Assembly: GCA_021740625.1 (NCBI GenBank)
Contig: JAIOZK010000012.1
Coordinates: 55,246-119,245 of the forward strand
DNA from: Bacteroidales bacterium
Lineage (GTDB): Bacteria; Bacteroidota; Bacteroidia; Bacteroidales; JAIOZK01
Direction: 5' to 3'
Length of the DNA: 64,000 nt
Position 1 is the first letter of the stretch. Every line of letters starts with the position of its first letter. The translations under genes and the position numbers were made by a program. Under the pieces are notes generated by a model. The model worked only from the letters and a program-made list of their open reading frames with translations, was not told the DNA's origin and made no database searches. Positions 18,101 to 25,071 of this stretch are shown here, one piece after another.

Positions 18101-18946
18101 ATGAACAAAAAGCAGTTTGCCGAATACCTGAAATCACCAGAGAGCCTCAAGCACAAAAGCATTGAGGAGCTCGAGCTATTGCTTGCAGATTTCAGCTATT
18201 GCCAATCGGTAAGCATGCTTTATACCCTCAATCTGTTTAAAGAAAGAAACCACAACTATGACCAGCAGTTGAAGAAAACAGCAGCCAGAATTGGCGACAG
18301 AAATATTCTGCGCAAGCATATCGACAGACTCAATGAAGAATTGATTGCCCAGACAGACCTGCCTGATGAATATTCAAAAACTGAGAAAACCGCTGAACAA
18401 CACATTGAAACACCTGCAGAAGAAACCCGGGATGCAACAACTCATCACGAAAATATCAAGAAAGTCGTCAGTGAATTAAACATACAGGGATACTCCGTTG
18501 AAGAGGCCACCGACCTGAACAAAGAAGAAGAGAAGATCAGGAAACTGAAAGAGATCATCGACAGACGCCTCAGGGAAATTGAAAAAGAAAAGCAAAAAAA
18601 ATCTACAGACAAAAGTCCGAAAGAAGAAACAACAAAAACTACTGCCGGTGGACGCAGCAACATTGAAAAACATGCCAGTCTGATCGATAAGTTCATCCGG
18701 GAAGAACCCAAGATCAAACCCAAACAACATTTTTACGATCCGGTGCAGGAATCGCAACGCAGTGTCGTTGACGAAGAAAACATTGTTAGCGAAACCCTGG
18801 CAGGTATTTATTATGATCAGAGGCTCTATGACAAGGCCATTAAAATTTATCATAGGTTAAGCTTGAAATTTCCCGAAAAAAGTAGTTACTTTGCAGGCCA
18901 AATTAAAAAGATTGAAGAAGAAAAAAATAATTTGAAAAATCAATAG
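18101..18946 (+). CDS. conserved protein of unknown function, possible C-terminal TPR-like motif
   Basis: A 281-aa, highly charged, probably cytoplasmic protein with no signal peptide or membrane helix. The first 75 residues (KKQFAEYLKSPESL, LLADFSYCQSVSMLYTL) look globular. The middle (about 110-190) is Lys/Glu-rich and probably coiled coil. The last 55 residues contain LAGIYYDQRLYDKAIKIYHR, a TPR-like helix pair. I do not recognise a biochemical function; similar proteins sit between lptE and secG in other Bacteroidota. ATG at 18101 is chosen over an in-frame TTG three codons upstream that overlaps lptE. Confidence 0.75.
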   Translation: MNKKQFAEYLKSPESLKHKSIEELELLLADFSYCQSVSMLYTLNLFKERNHNYDQQLKKTAARIGDRNILRKHIDRLNEELIAQTDLPDEYSKTEKTAEQHIETPAEETRDATTHHENIKKVVSELNIQGYSVEEATDLNKEEEKIRKLKEIIDRRLREIEKEKQKKSTDKSPKEETTKTTAGGRSNIEKHASLIDKFIREEPKIKPKQHFYDPVQESQRSVVDEENIVSETLAGIYYDQRLYDKAIKIYHRLSLKFPEKSSYFAGQIKKIEEEKNNLKNQ

Positions 18947-18947
18947 C

Positions 18948-19289
18948 ATGGGTGCATATATTTTTATTTCCGTCCTTATATTAATTGCTTGCGTTTTGTT
19001 GATCCTGGTCGTGCTTGTACAAAACAGCAAGGGTGGTGGTCTGGCATCTAATTTCTCCGGATCCAACCAGTTCATGGGTGTTAGAAAAACAGCCGATTTT
19101 CTGGAAAAATCAACATGGACACTTGCCATCGTTTTACTGGTGCTGAGCCTGGCAACCATTTTTGTGATACCCCGAAACGGAGCGCAAAACCTGAGTGTGG
19201 ATACGGAACTCAGAGATCAAATTGATGAATCATCAGTGGTTGTGGATGATAATTTCCAGTTACCTCCCCCACAACAGGAAAACGAATAA
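18948..19289 (+). CDS. secG: preprotein translocase subunit SecG
   Basis: A 113-aa inner-membrane subunit of the SecYEG channel. Two hydrophobic helices (about residues 2-23 and 53-72) flank the conserved cytoplasmic loop VLVQNSKGGGLASNF, which is diagnostic for SecG. The acidic tail after the second helix is typical of Bacteroidota versions. The start codon is one base after the preceding stop, so it closes the operon begun at 16.3 kb; a strong terminator follows 28 nt later. Confidence 0.92.
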   Translation: MGAYIFISVLILIACVLLILVVLVQNSKGGGLASNFSGSNQFMGVRKTADFLEKSTWTLAIVLLVLSLATIFVIPRNGAQNLSVDTELRDQIDESSVVVDDNFQLPPPQQENE

Positions 19290-19317
19290 AAGATTTTTCT
19301 CAACACAAGAAATTGAC

Positions 19318-19355
19318 AAATGTCAGAATGTCACATACATTCTGACATTTTTTTT
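19318..19355 (+). terminator. intrinsic terminator after secG
   Basis: Perfect 14-bp stem AAATGTCAGAATGT / ACATTCTGACATTT with a 5-nt loop, continuing into T8. It separates the regulator-lptE-secG operon from groESL. Confidence 0.92.
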
Positions 19356-19365
19356 ATTTCTGGCT

Positions 19366-19382
19366 TTGGCACAGAATATGCC
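19366..19382 (+). promoter_or_regulatory. sigma-54-like -24/-12 motif upstream of groES
   Basis: TTGGCACAGAATATGCC. It keeps the invariant GG-N10-GC spacing of sigma-54 promoters (GG 19368-19369, GC 19380-19381) and six of six bases of the TGGCAC half; the second half is ATGC instead of TTGC. It lies 57 nt before the groES ATG, just past the secG terminator, and no TTTG/TAnnTTTG promoter is seen in the gap. Use by sigma-54 is inference. Confidence 0.4.
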
Positions 19383-19400
19383 AATACGCTGGCAGATTCT
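19373..19400. repeat. 11-bp inverted repeat in the groES leader
   Basis: AGAATATGCCA (19373-19383), 6 nt, TGGCAGATTCT (19390-19400): ten of eleven positions pair. It overlaps the sigma-54-like motif and lies 38 nt before the groES ATG. It differs from the CIRCE operator (TTAGCACTC-N9-GAGTGCTAA). No T run follows, so it is an operator or leader hairpin candidate rather than a terminator. Confidence 0.55.
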
Positions 19401-19438
19401 TAAAACGAAAATATTGTTTAATCAAAATCTTAAAGACA

Positions 19439-19717
19439 ATGGGAAAGCTAAACATTAAACCCTTAGCAGACAGAGTTGTAATTGAGCCTTCACAAGCTGA
19501 AGAAAAAACTTCCGGAGGAATTATCATTCCTGATACAGCCAAAGAAAAACCTCAAAAAGGTGTAGTGGTAGCCGTTGGCCCTGGTAAAAAAGACGAGCCG
19601 ATGACTGTGAAAGAGGGTGATGTTGTGTTGTATGGAAAATACGCAGGTACCGAGATCAGCATTGACGCAAATGATTATCTTATCATGCGTGAGTCTGATA
19701 TCGTGGCCATCATCTAA
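19439..19717 (+). CDS. groES: co-chaperonin GroES
   Basis: A 92-aa co-chaperonin that caps the GroEL cavity. Typical sequence: [18 protein letters not shown] opening (here [14 protein letters not shown]), the GroEL-binding mobile loop [44 protein letters not shown] and C-terminal [13 protein letters not shown]. Full length. It is followed by groEL after 55 nt in the same orientation; both share the terminator at 21447-21478. Confidence 0.97.
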   Translation: MGKLNIKPLADRVVIEPSQAEEKTSGGIIIPDTAKEKPQKGVVVAVGPGKKDEPMTVKEGDVVLYGKYAGTEISIDANDYLIMRESDIVAII

Positions 19718-19772
19718 CAAAAAAGAAATTAATAGTAAATAGTTTTATTAACCATATAAAAAAAATCGAACA

Positions 19773-21428
19773 ATGGCAAAAGACATTATATTCGATAGCA
19801 AAGCAAGAGACGGACTGAAAAAAGGCGTTGACGCATTATCCAATGCGGTAAAAGTAACATTGGGCCCCAAAGGCCGCAATGTAATCATCGACAAATCTTT
19901 TGGTGCACCAACCATTACCAAGGACGGTGTTACTGTAGCAAAGGAAATTGAACTGAAAGAACCCATAGAAAACATGGGTGCTCAAATGGTGAAGGAAGTC
20001 GCTTCCAAAACCAATGATGTTGCCGGTGATGGTACAACCACGGCCACAGTGCTGGCACAATCCATTTTCACAACCGGTTTGAAAAATGTTACAGCCGGTG
20101 CCAATCCGATGGATCTGAAAAGGGGTATCGACAAAGCCGTGCACACGGTGGTTGATTCACTGAAAGCACAGACCAAACAAATCGGCGACAGCAGCGAAAA
20201 GATCGAACAGGTGGCTTCCGTATCAGCCAACAACGACAAAGAGATCGGAAGACTCATTGCAGAGGCCATGGGCAAGGTAAAGAAAGAAGGTGTGATCACC
20301 GTAGAAGAAGCCAAAGGTATTGAAACCTACGTGGATGTGGTTGAAGGTATGCAGTTCGATCGTGGATATATTTCACCCTATTTCGCAACGGACACCGAAA
20401 AAATGGAAGCCGTTTACGAAAATCCCTATATCCTGATTCACGATAAGAAGATCTCCGTAATGAAAGATCTTCTCCCTTTGCTCGAAAAAGTTGCCCAGAG
20501 TGGAAGGCCACTGCTGATCATTGCAGAAGATGTTGAAACCGAAGCCCTGGCCACATTGGTCGTGAATAAACTGAGAGGCGGCCTCAAAGTAGTTGCCGTG
20601 AAAGCGCCCGGTTTTGGCGACAGGAGAAAAGAAATGCTGGAAGACATTGCCGTTCTTACCGGCGGTACAGTGATCTCCGAAGAAAAAGGATTTAAGCTGG
20701 AAGATACTTCAATCGATATGCTGGGTGAAGCCGAAAAGATCACTGTCGACAAGGAAAATACAACCATCGTAAGTGGTAAAGGTAAGAAAGAAGATATCGA
20801 CGGTCGTGTAAACCAGATTAAAAAACAGATCGAAACCACAACTTCTGATTACGATAAGGAAAAACTGCAGGAAAGACTTGCCAAACTTGCAGGTGGTGTT
20901 GCAGTGATTTATGTTGGTGCTGCCAGCGAAGTTGAAATGAAGGAACGCAAAGACCGTTTCGAAGACGCCCTGAACGCAACCAGGGCCGCCATTGAAGAAG
21001 GCATTGTTCCTGGTGGCGGTGTGGCATTCATCAGGGCCATTCCTGATATGGAAAAAGTAAAATCCGAGAATGAAGATGAAGAAATCGGAATTGCGATCGT
21101 GAAAAGAGCGCTTGAAGAACCCATGCGCCAGATCGTAGAAAATGCAGGCATCGAAGGCTCACTGATCGTACAGAAAGTAAAAGAAGGCAAAGATGATTTC
21201 GGCTTCAATGCAAGGACCGAAAAATATGAAAACCTCTACGAATCAGGTGTGATCGACCCAACCAAGGTTACACGCGTAGCACTTGAAAATGCAGCCTCCA
21301 TTGCCGGTATGCTCCTGACTACAGAATGTGTTCTTGTAGAACACAAAGATGAAGACGAAGGCGGAGCTGCAGGCGCCGGTGCAATGCCTCCGGGCGGCAT
21401 GGGCGGCGGAATGCCGGGTATGTATTAA
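19773..21428 (+). CDS. groEL: chaperonin GroEL
   Basis: A 551-aa subunit of the tetradecameric chaperonin. ATP-binding motifs [11 protein letters not shown] and [14 protein letters not shown] are intact, as are the apical-domain sequence [29 protein letters not shown], and the equatorial [15 protein letters not shown]. The C-terminus has a Gly/Met-rich tail ([11 protein letters not shown]), a normal feature of bacterial GroEL that projects into the cavity. It is the only groEL in the window and forms a two-gene operon with groES. Confidence 0.98.
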   Translation: MAKDIIFDSKARDGLKKGVDALSNAVKVTLGPKGRNVIIDKSFGAPTITKDGVTVAKEIELKEPIENMGAQMVKEVASKTNDVAGDGTTTATVLAQSIFTTGLKNVTAGANPMDLKRGIDKAVHTVVDSLKAQTKQIGDSSEKIEQVASVSANNDKEIGRLIAEAMGKVKKEGVITVEEAKGIETYVDVVEGMQFDRGYISPYFATDTEKMEAVYENPYILIHDKKISVMKDLLPLLEKVAQSGRPLLIIAEDVETEALATLVVNKLRGGLKVVAVKAPGFGDRRKEMLEDIAVLTGGTVISEEKGFKLEDTSIDMLGEAEKITVDKENTTIVSGKGKKEDIDGRVNQIKKQIETTTSDYDKEKLQERLAKLAGGVAVIYVGAASEVEMKERKDRFEDALNATRAAIEEGIVPGGGVAFIRAIPDMEKVKSENEDEEIGIAIVKRALEEPMRQIVENAGIEGSLIVQKVKEGKDDFGFNARTEKYENLYESGVIDPTKVTRVALENAASIAGMLLTTECVLVEHKDEDEGGAAGAGAMPPGGMGGGMPGMY

Positions 21429-21446
21429 GATAAAATCTTAGGATGT

Positions 21447-21478
21447 AAAGCCCCGGTCTGAAGACCGGGGCTTTTTTT
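21447..21478 (+). terminator. intrinsic terminator of groESL
   Basis: Stem AAAGCCCCGGTC / GACCGGGGCTTT with a TGAA loop, running into a T tract, 18 nt after the groEL stop. Confidence 0.93.
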
Positions 21479-21616
21479 ATGTCTCAAAGATCTAAAACCC
21501 GGTCGACAAAAAAGCTAAAATCAATCAGATCCGCGGGTAGGAAGGTCTTAGACCTATCATCCGGTTTCATCTCAGAATAAAACTTTTCCATAAGCGTTTG
21601 AAAAAAAATTATATCT

Positions 21617-21624
21617 TAAATTTG
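21617..21624 (+). promoter_or_regulatory. -7 promoter octamer of the DUF4468 gene
   Basis: TAAATTTG matches TAnnTTTG and ends 25 nt before the ATG at 21650. A TTTG at 21597-21600 is present but only 16 nt upstream, shorter than the consensus spacing. Confidence 0.4.
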
Positions 21625-21649
21625 TGTAAGAAACTTATGTGGATTGAAT

Positions 21650-22198
21650 ATGAAACCAATTAAATATCTAATCTTTTTCGTTCTGATTACCACACTCTCA
21701 TTGCAAGCCCAGGTAAACGATACCATCATGGGCATGCCCGTGGATGATCAAACCGGCCTGATCACCTACCAAAATGTTGTTGAGGAAGAAGGATCCAAAA
21801 AAGAATTATTTTACCGCGCCATCGACTGGGTCAATAATTTTTATGCCAACCCGGTTGCGGTTACCAAGATCAGGGATGTTGAGACCGGTCGAGTTGAATG
21901 TAGGCATCAGTTCCGCATCACCTATAAAAAGGAAGGGGTTGATCTGCCCGCAGGTATGGTCCTCTATACCGCCATTGTTGAACTCAAAGATGGCAGATAC
22001 CGATACACCATTACGGATTACGTGCTGAAAAAGGCAACCCGTTATCCCGTCGAGAACTGGCTCAACAAAGATGACCCGGCTTACAATGAACAGTGGCATG
22101 TTTACCTCGGGCAAATTGATGCCTTCACCAGGGATCTGATCGCAAATCTCAAAGAAAAAATGCAACCTGAGCCCGAAGTTGAAGAGGACGAATGGTAA
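21650..22198 (+). CDS. secreted DUF4468 protein
   Basis: A 182-aa protein with a signal peptide (MKPIKYLIFFVLITTLSLQAQ) and a single DUF4468-type domain, a Bacteroidota family with a predicted TBP-like beta fold. Recognisable family pattern: TGLITYQNVVEEEG, a helix KELFYRAIDWVNNFY, then beta strands with VECRHQFRITYK and a final helix before an acidic tail (EPEVEEDEW). Molecular function is unknown. The ATG is preferred to a TTG two codons upstream because the signal peptide starts there. It stands alone after groESL and converges with the next gene, 2 nt away. Confidence 0.8.
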   Translation: MKPIKYLIFFVLITTLSLQAQVNDTIMGMPVDDQTGLITYQNVVEEEGSKKELFYRAIDWVNNFYANPVAVTKIRDVETGRVECRHQFRITYKKEGVDLPAGMVLYTAIVELKDGRYRYTITDYVLKKATRYPVENWLNKDDPAYNEQWHVYLGQIDAFTRDLIANLKEKMQPEPEVEEDEW

Positions 22199-22200
22199 AC

Positions 22201-22497
22201 CTAAATCTCATCCACAAGTTCAAGAAACTTTTTGTAGGGTATGGCTGGCAAACTTTCCGACTGGAAAGCACCATTGGCCAGGCTGATCATTGAAACCTTG
22301 GCTGCAGTTTCTTCATCGGGCGCTTCATAAATATCCATAAAATCATAGTGGCCCAGCAGGGCATAATGCGCCACAAATTTTACTTCCGGACATTTGGTCC
22401 TGACCTGTTCCAGCCAGTTACCACCCATCCGGGCACGGTCTTTCATCTGAACTCCAAGTTCGGGTGATAGTTTGGTCAATAAAATATAAGTTTGCAT
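22201..22497 (-). CDS. GYD domain protein
   Basis: A 98-aa soluble protein of the GYD family, ferredoxin-like dimeric alpha/beta barrel proteins of uncertain role. It shows the family pattern YILLTKLSPE at the start, a helix carrying RARMGGNWLEQV, CPEVKFVAHYALLGHYDFMD (the GxYD core) and an acidic helix EAPDEETAAKVS. No neighbour points to a pathway; it is transcribed alone on the minus strand. Confidence 0.82.
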   Translation of the reverse strand: MQTYILLTKLSPELGVQMKDRARMGGNWLEQVRTKCPEVKFVAHYALLGHYDFMDIYEAPDEETAAKVSMISLANGAFQSESLPAIPYKKFLELVDEI

Positions 22498-22663
22498 GTT
22501 GATGATGTTTTGGTTAAATCTTAAATATACAAAAAATCAATCATGATTCAAAATGAACCCATGCTTACAAAAAATCACTTCAGAGAATTTGAAAACATTA
22601 TTATCTTCACTTTAAATTAAATATAAATAAATACTTTACAAAAGCAGGATCGAAAAAATATTT

Positions 22664-22671
22664 TAAATTTG
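22664..22671 (+). promoter_or_regulatory. -7 promoter octamer of the gene at 22695
   Basis: TAAATTTG matches TAnnTTTG and ends 23 nt before the ATG at 22695. The -33 region lacks TTTG. Confidence 0.4.
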
Positions 22672-22694
22672 CAAGGGCATAAAAAAATGTAATC

Positions 22695-23291
22695 ATGAAG
22701 CAGTTAATCATTAAAATCGTTTTAGCCATCGTAATTGTTGTGTTGGTTTATCTTGTTGTTCAAAGTGTTAGCAAGCCGGTAAAATTCAACAAGGAAAAAG
22801 AAAGAAGAGAAAATGTGGTGATCAATCGTTTGAAGGATATTCGTTCAGCCCAGCTCTTGTTCAAGAATTATTATGATGGTTATGCACCTACCTGGGATAC
22901 CATGATCAGCTTTCTGGAAACTGCAGAAATCCCCATTGTCAAGATCATGCCCGATCCTGAGGATACAACATTTACAAAAACGATCAATGATACCATCGGT
23001 TACATTAATGCAGCAGATTCTCTATTCAAAGGAAATATTGCAGTTGAAGAAATAAAATATATCCCATTCTCTGATGGAGAAATATTCGAGATCAATGCTG
23101 GGAAAATAGAAAAGGGATCCGTCAAGGTCAATGTATTCGAAGTATCTTGTCTTTACGAACAGTTCCTGAAAGGCCTTGAAGAACAGCTTATCGTAAACCT
23201 GGTGGCAACCCGCAAGCAACTCGATAAATTTCCCGGTCTTAAAGTGGGGTCAATGGAAGAGCCTTCCACAGATGGTAACTGGGAATATTAA
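22695..23291 (+). CDS. conserved membrane-anchored protein with pseudopilin-like N-terminal half
   Basis: A 198-aa protein with one N-terminal membrane helix (about residues 5-24, IKIVLAIVIVVLVYLVVQSV) and a periplasmic part. After the helix comes ERRENVVINRLKDIRSAQLL, then FKNYYDGYAPTWDTMISFLE, a layout that recalls type II pseudopilins (helix, then a short alpha/beta head), although no prepilin peptidase site is visible. A second half (about 110-198) with VEEIKYIPFSDGEIFEINAG is unassigned. It starts a run with the DUF3822 gene (15 nt later) and rsmD. I do not recognise a function. Confidence 0.72.
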   Translation: MKQLIIKIVLAIVIVVLVYLVVQSVSKPVKFNKEKERRENVVINRLKDIRSAQLLFKNYYDGYAPTWDTMISFLETAEIPIVKIMPDPEDTTFTKTINDTIGYINAADSLFKGNIAVEEIKYIPFSDGEIFEINAGKIEKGSVKVNVFEVSCLYEQFLKGLEEQLIVNLVATRKQLDKFPGLKVGSMEEPSTDGNWEY

Positions 23292-23306
23292 TCAGGGAGT
23301 GGCTAT

Positions 23307-24194
23307 ATGTCAGCCAATGCAATATTAATTGCAAACCACACAGATAAATCCCTGATACAGGATACGAAAAAATCCACATCAGATTACAGAGCATATGATC
23401 TTTTCCTCCGGGTTTCCCTGGAAGGATTTACATTGAATGTGTACGACAAGGATAAAAACAAACACCTGGCACTGAAATCTTATCTGATGCAGGAAGTAAA
23501 AGACTTTGATGAATTATGCCAGGAGTTGCATGCCCTATTTGTCAAAGAAGAGCTATTGCAGCGTTATTACCCCAATGTTAAGGTATTGTTCGAAGGACAG
23601 AAAAATACACTCATCCCCTATCCCCTTTTTGATATCAACGAATTGAGTAATTATCTCAGGTTCAATCATCCCCTGCGGCAGAAGGAGGAAATCAGCTATG
23701 ATGACTTGCAAAACCTGGAAGCCTATCATGTTTATGCTGTCCCTGTTCCACTGAAAAACTTTCTGGCCAATAAGTTTACCAGGTTTAAAATTCAGAACTA
23801 CATAAGTTCTCTGATCGAAATATTGCTTATCAATAACAAAAACCAGAGACTTGAAAACACAGCATTTGTCAATGTGAGAAATAGCTTCTTTGATATCATC
23901 CATATCGAGGGGAACAAGCTATTGCTGGCAAACAGTTTCAGGTACAGGACAAGGGAAGATTTTGCCTATTATCTGTTGTATGTTTTGCATCAATCGGGAC
24001 TGAACCCGGAGGATGTCCGGGTTATTTTTATGGGAGAGATTGATAAAAACTCAAACCTGTACGAGATATCTTATCAATACATCCGGAACATTGAATTTAT
24101 TGCCCGAAATGATTTTTTCCGCTACTCTTATGTTTTCGATGATGTACCCGTTGGTTATTACTATAATTTACTGAATACCGGATTGTGCGAATAA
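23307..24194 (+). CDS. DUF3822 family protein
   Basis: A 295-aa cytoplasmic protein of the DUF3822 family, Bacteroidota proteins predicted to have an actin/RNase H-like ATPase fold with no known role. Visible features: an N-terminal FLRVSLEGFTLNVYDKDKNK strand pair, a central helix with YPLFDINELSNYLRFNH, and the C-terminal half with VRNSFFDIIHIEGNKLLLAN followed by DVRVIFMGEIDKNSNLYE, which resembles the second half of the fold. Its 3' end overlaps the rsmD start by 10 nt, so the two are translationally linked; this pairing recurs in the phylum as far as I recall. Confidence 0.82.
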   Translation: MSANAILIANHTDKSLIQDTKKSTSDYRAYDLFLRVSLEGFTLNVYDKDKNKHLALKSYLMQEVKDFDELCQELHALFVKEELLQRYYPNVKVLFEGQKNTLIPYPLFDINELSNYLRFNHPLRQKEEISYDDLQNLEAYHVYAVPVPLKNFLANKFTRFKIQNYISSLIEILLINNKNQRLENTAFVNVRNSFFDIIHIEGNKLLLANSFRYRTREDFAYYLLYVLHQSGLNPEDVRVIFMGEIDKNSNLYEISYQYIRNIEFIARNDFFRYSYVFDDVPVGYYYNLLNTGLCE

Positions 24195-24730
24195 TCAGCG
24201 GTTCACATAAAGGAAGAAGAATACAATTGCCGGGCAGGCTTCCGGTAAGACCAACCACCGATGTTGCAAAAGAAGGATTATTCAACATCCTGAACAATCG
24301 CATCGATTACGAAGAAACCAAAGTGCTCGATTTGTTTTCCGGTACCGGTGGCATCTCATTCGAATTCGCCTCAAGGGGTTGCAAAACGATCCTGGCCGTA
24401 GATCAGAACGTCAAATGCACCGGATTTATCAGTGAGTTTTCGAAAAAGATGGACTTCGACAATATCAGGGTTTTGAGATCAGATGCCATCAGGTTTCTGG
24501 AGCGCGGAGCAGAAAAATATGATCTCATCTTTGCCGATCCTCCTTTCGATTTCCAGCATCATCGAAGGATTGTGGATCTGGTGTTACAAAATGATCTCCT
24601 GGAGAAAAAAGGCATACTGATCATTGAGCACAGCAGCAAAGACCGTTTGAATGATTTTCCAAACTTTCTTGAAAACAGGAAATACGGACATGTGATGTTC
24701 AGTTTCTTTGGTGAAAATGACGAGGAATAA
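24185..24730 (+). CDS. rsmD: RsmD, 16S rRNA (guanine-966-N2)-methyltransferase
   Basis: A 181-aa Rossmann-fold methyltransferase that modifies G966 of 16S rRNA using S-adenosylmethionine. It starts RIISGSHKGRRIQLP and RPTTDVAKEGLFNIL, the family's opening. The SAM motif is VLDLFSGTGGISFEFASRG, and the catalytic motif is DPPF in IFADPPFDF. The start is a GTG inside the end of the DUF3822 gene (10-nt overlap); no ATG fits the conserved N-terminus. Confidence 0.92.
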   Translation: MRIISGSHKGRRIQLPGRLPVRPTTDVAKEGLFNILNNRIDYEETKVLDLFSGTGGISFEFASRGCKTILAVDQNVKCTGFISEFSKKMDFDNIRVLRSDAIRFLERGAEKYDLIFADPPFDFQHHRRIVDLVLQNDLLEKKGILIIEHSSKDRLNDFPNFLENRKYGHVMFSFFGENDEE

Positions 24731-24738
24731 TCAGGCAG

Positions 24739-24960
24739 TTAATATTCGTCTTCGTGAAAGAAAAAGTCATCCTTGGTGGGATAATCAGGCCAGAGATCTT
24801 CTATACTTTCATAAATCTCTTCTTCGTCCTCAATTTCTTTGAGGTTTTCGATAACCTCCATGGGTGCACCAGACCGAATACTATAATCGATCAACTCCTC
24901 TTTCGTGGCTGGCCAGGGAGCGTCCTCAAGTTTTGATGCCAATTCCAATGTCCAGTACAT
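24739..24960 (-). CDS. small DUF2795 protein
   Basis: A 73-aa acidic protein of the DUF2795 family. Typical sequence: a start MYWTLELASKLEDAPWPATK, a helix RSGAPMEVIENLKEIEDE, and an acidic tail with EDLWPDYPTKDDFFF. It converges with rsmD and is divergent from the gene at 25072, with a promoter-like pair on the minus strand just upstream. Function unknown. Confidence 0.82.
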   Translation of the reverse strand: MYWTLELASKLEDAPWPATKEELIDYSIRSGAPMEVIENLKEIEDEEEIYESIEDLWPDYPTKDDFFFHEDEY

Positions 24961-24988
24961 ATGCGTTTTGTTAAGGGGTTATTTTTTG

Positions 24989-25019
24989 CAAAAATACTTT
25001 TTTTTAGCTCATAGTCAAG
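24989..25019 (-). promoter_or_regulatory. promoter of the DUF2795 gene
   Basis: On the minus strand CTTG (25016-25019), 19 nt, TATTTTTG (24989-24996), 28 nt before the ATG at 24960. The -7 box is a full match to TAnnTTTG; the -33 box differs from TTTG at one base. Confidence 0.5.
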
Positions 25020-25029
25020 TAAAAAAACA

Positions 25030-25037
25030 TAAATTTG
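25030..25037 (+). promoter_or_regulatory. -7 promoter octamer of the TPR/GT-C gene
   Basis: TAAATTTG matches TAnnTTTG and ends 34 nt before the ATG at 25072. The -33 position is not TTTG. It lies back to back with the DUF2795 promoter. Confidence 0.35.
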
Positions 25038-25071
25038 AAGACTTTGTTCAAATTGTTGAAACACTTGATAA

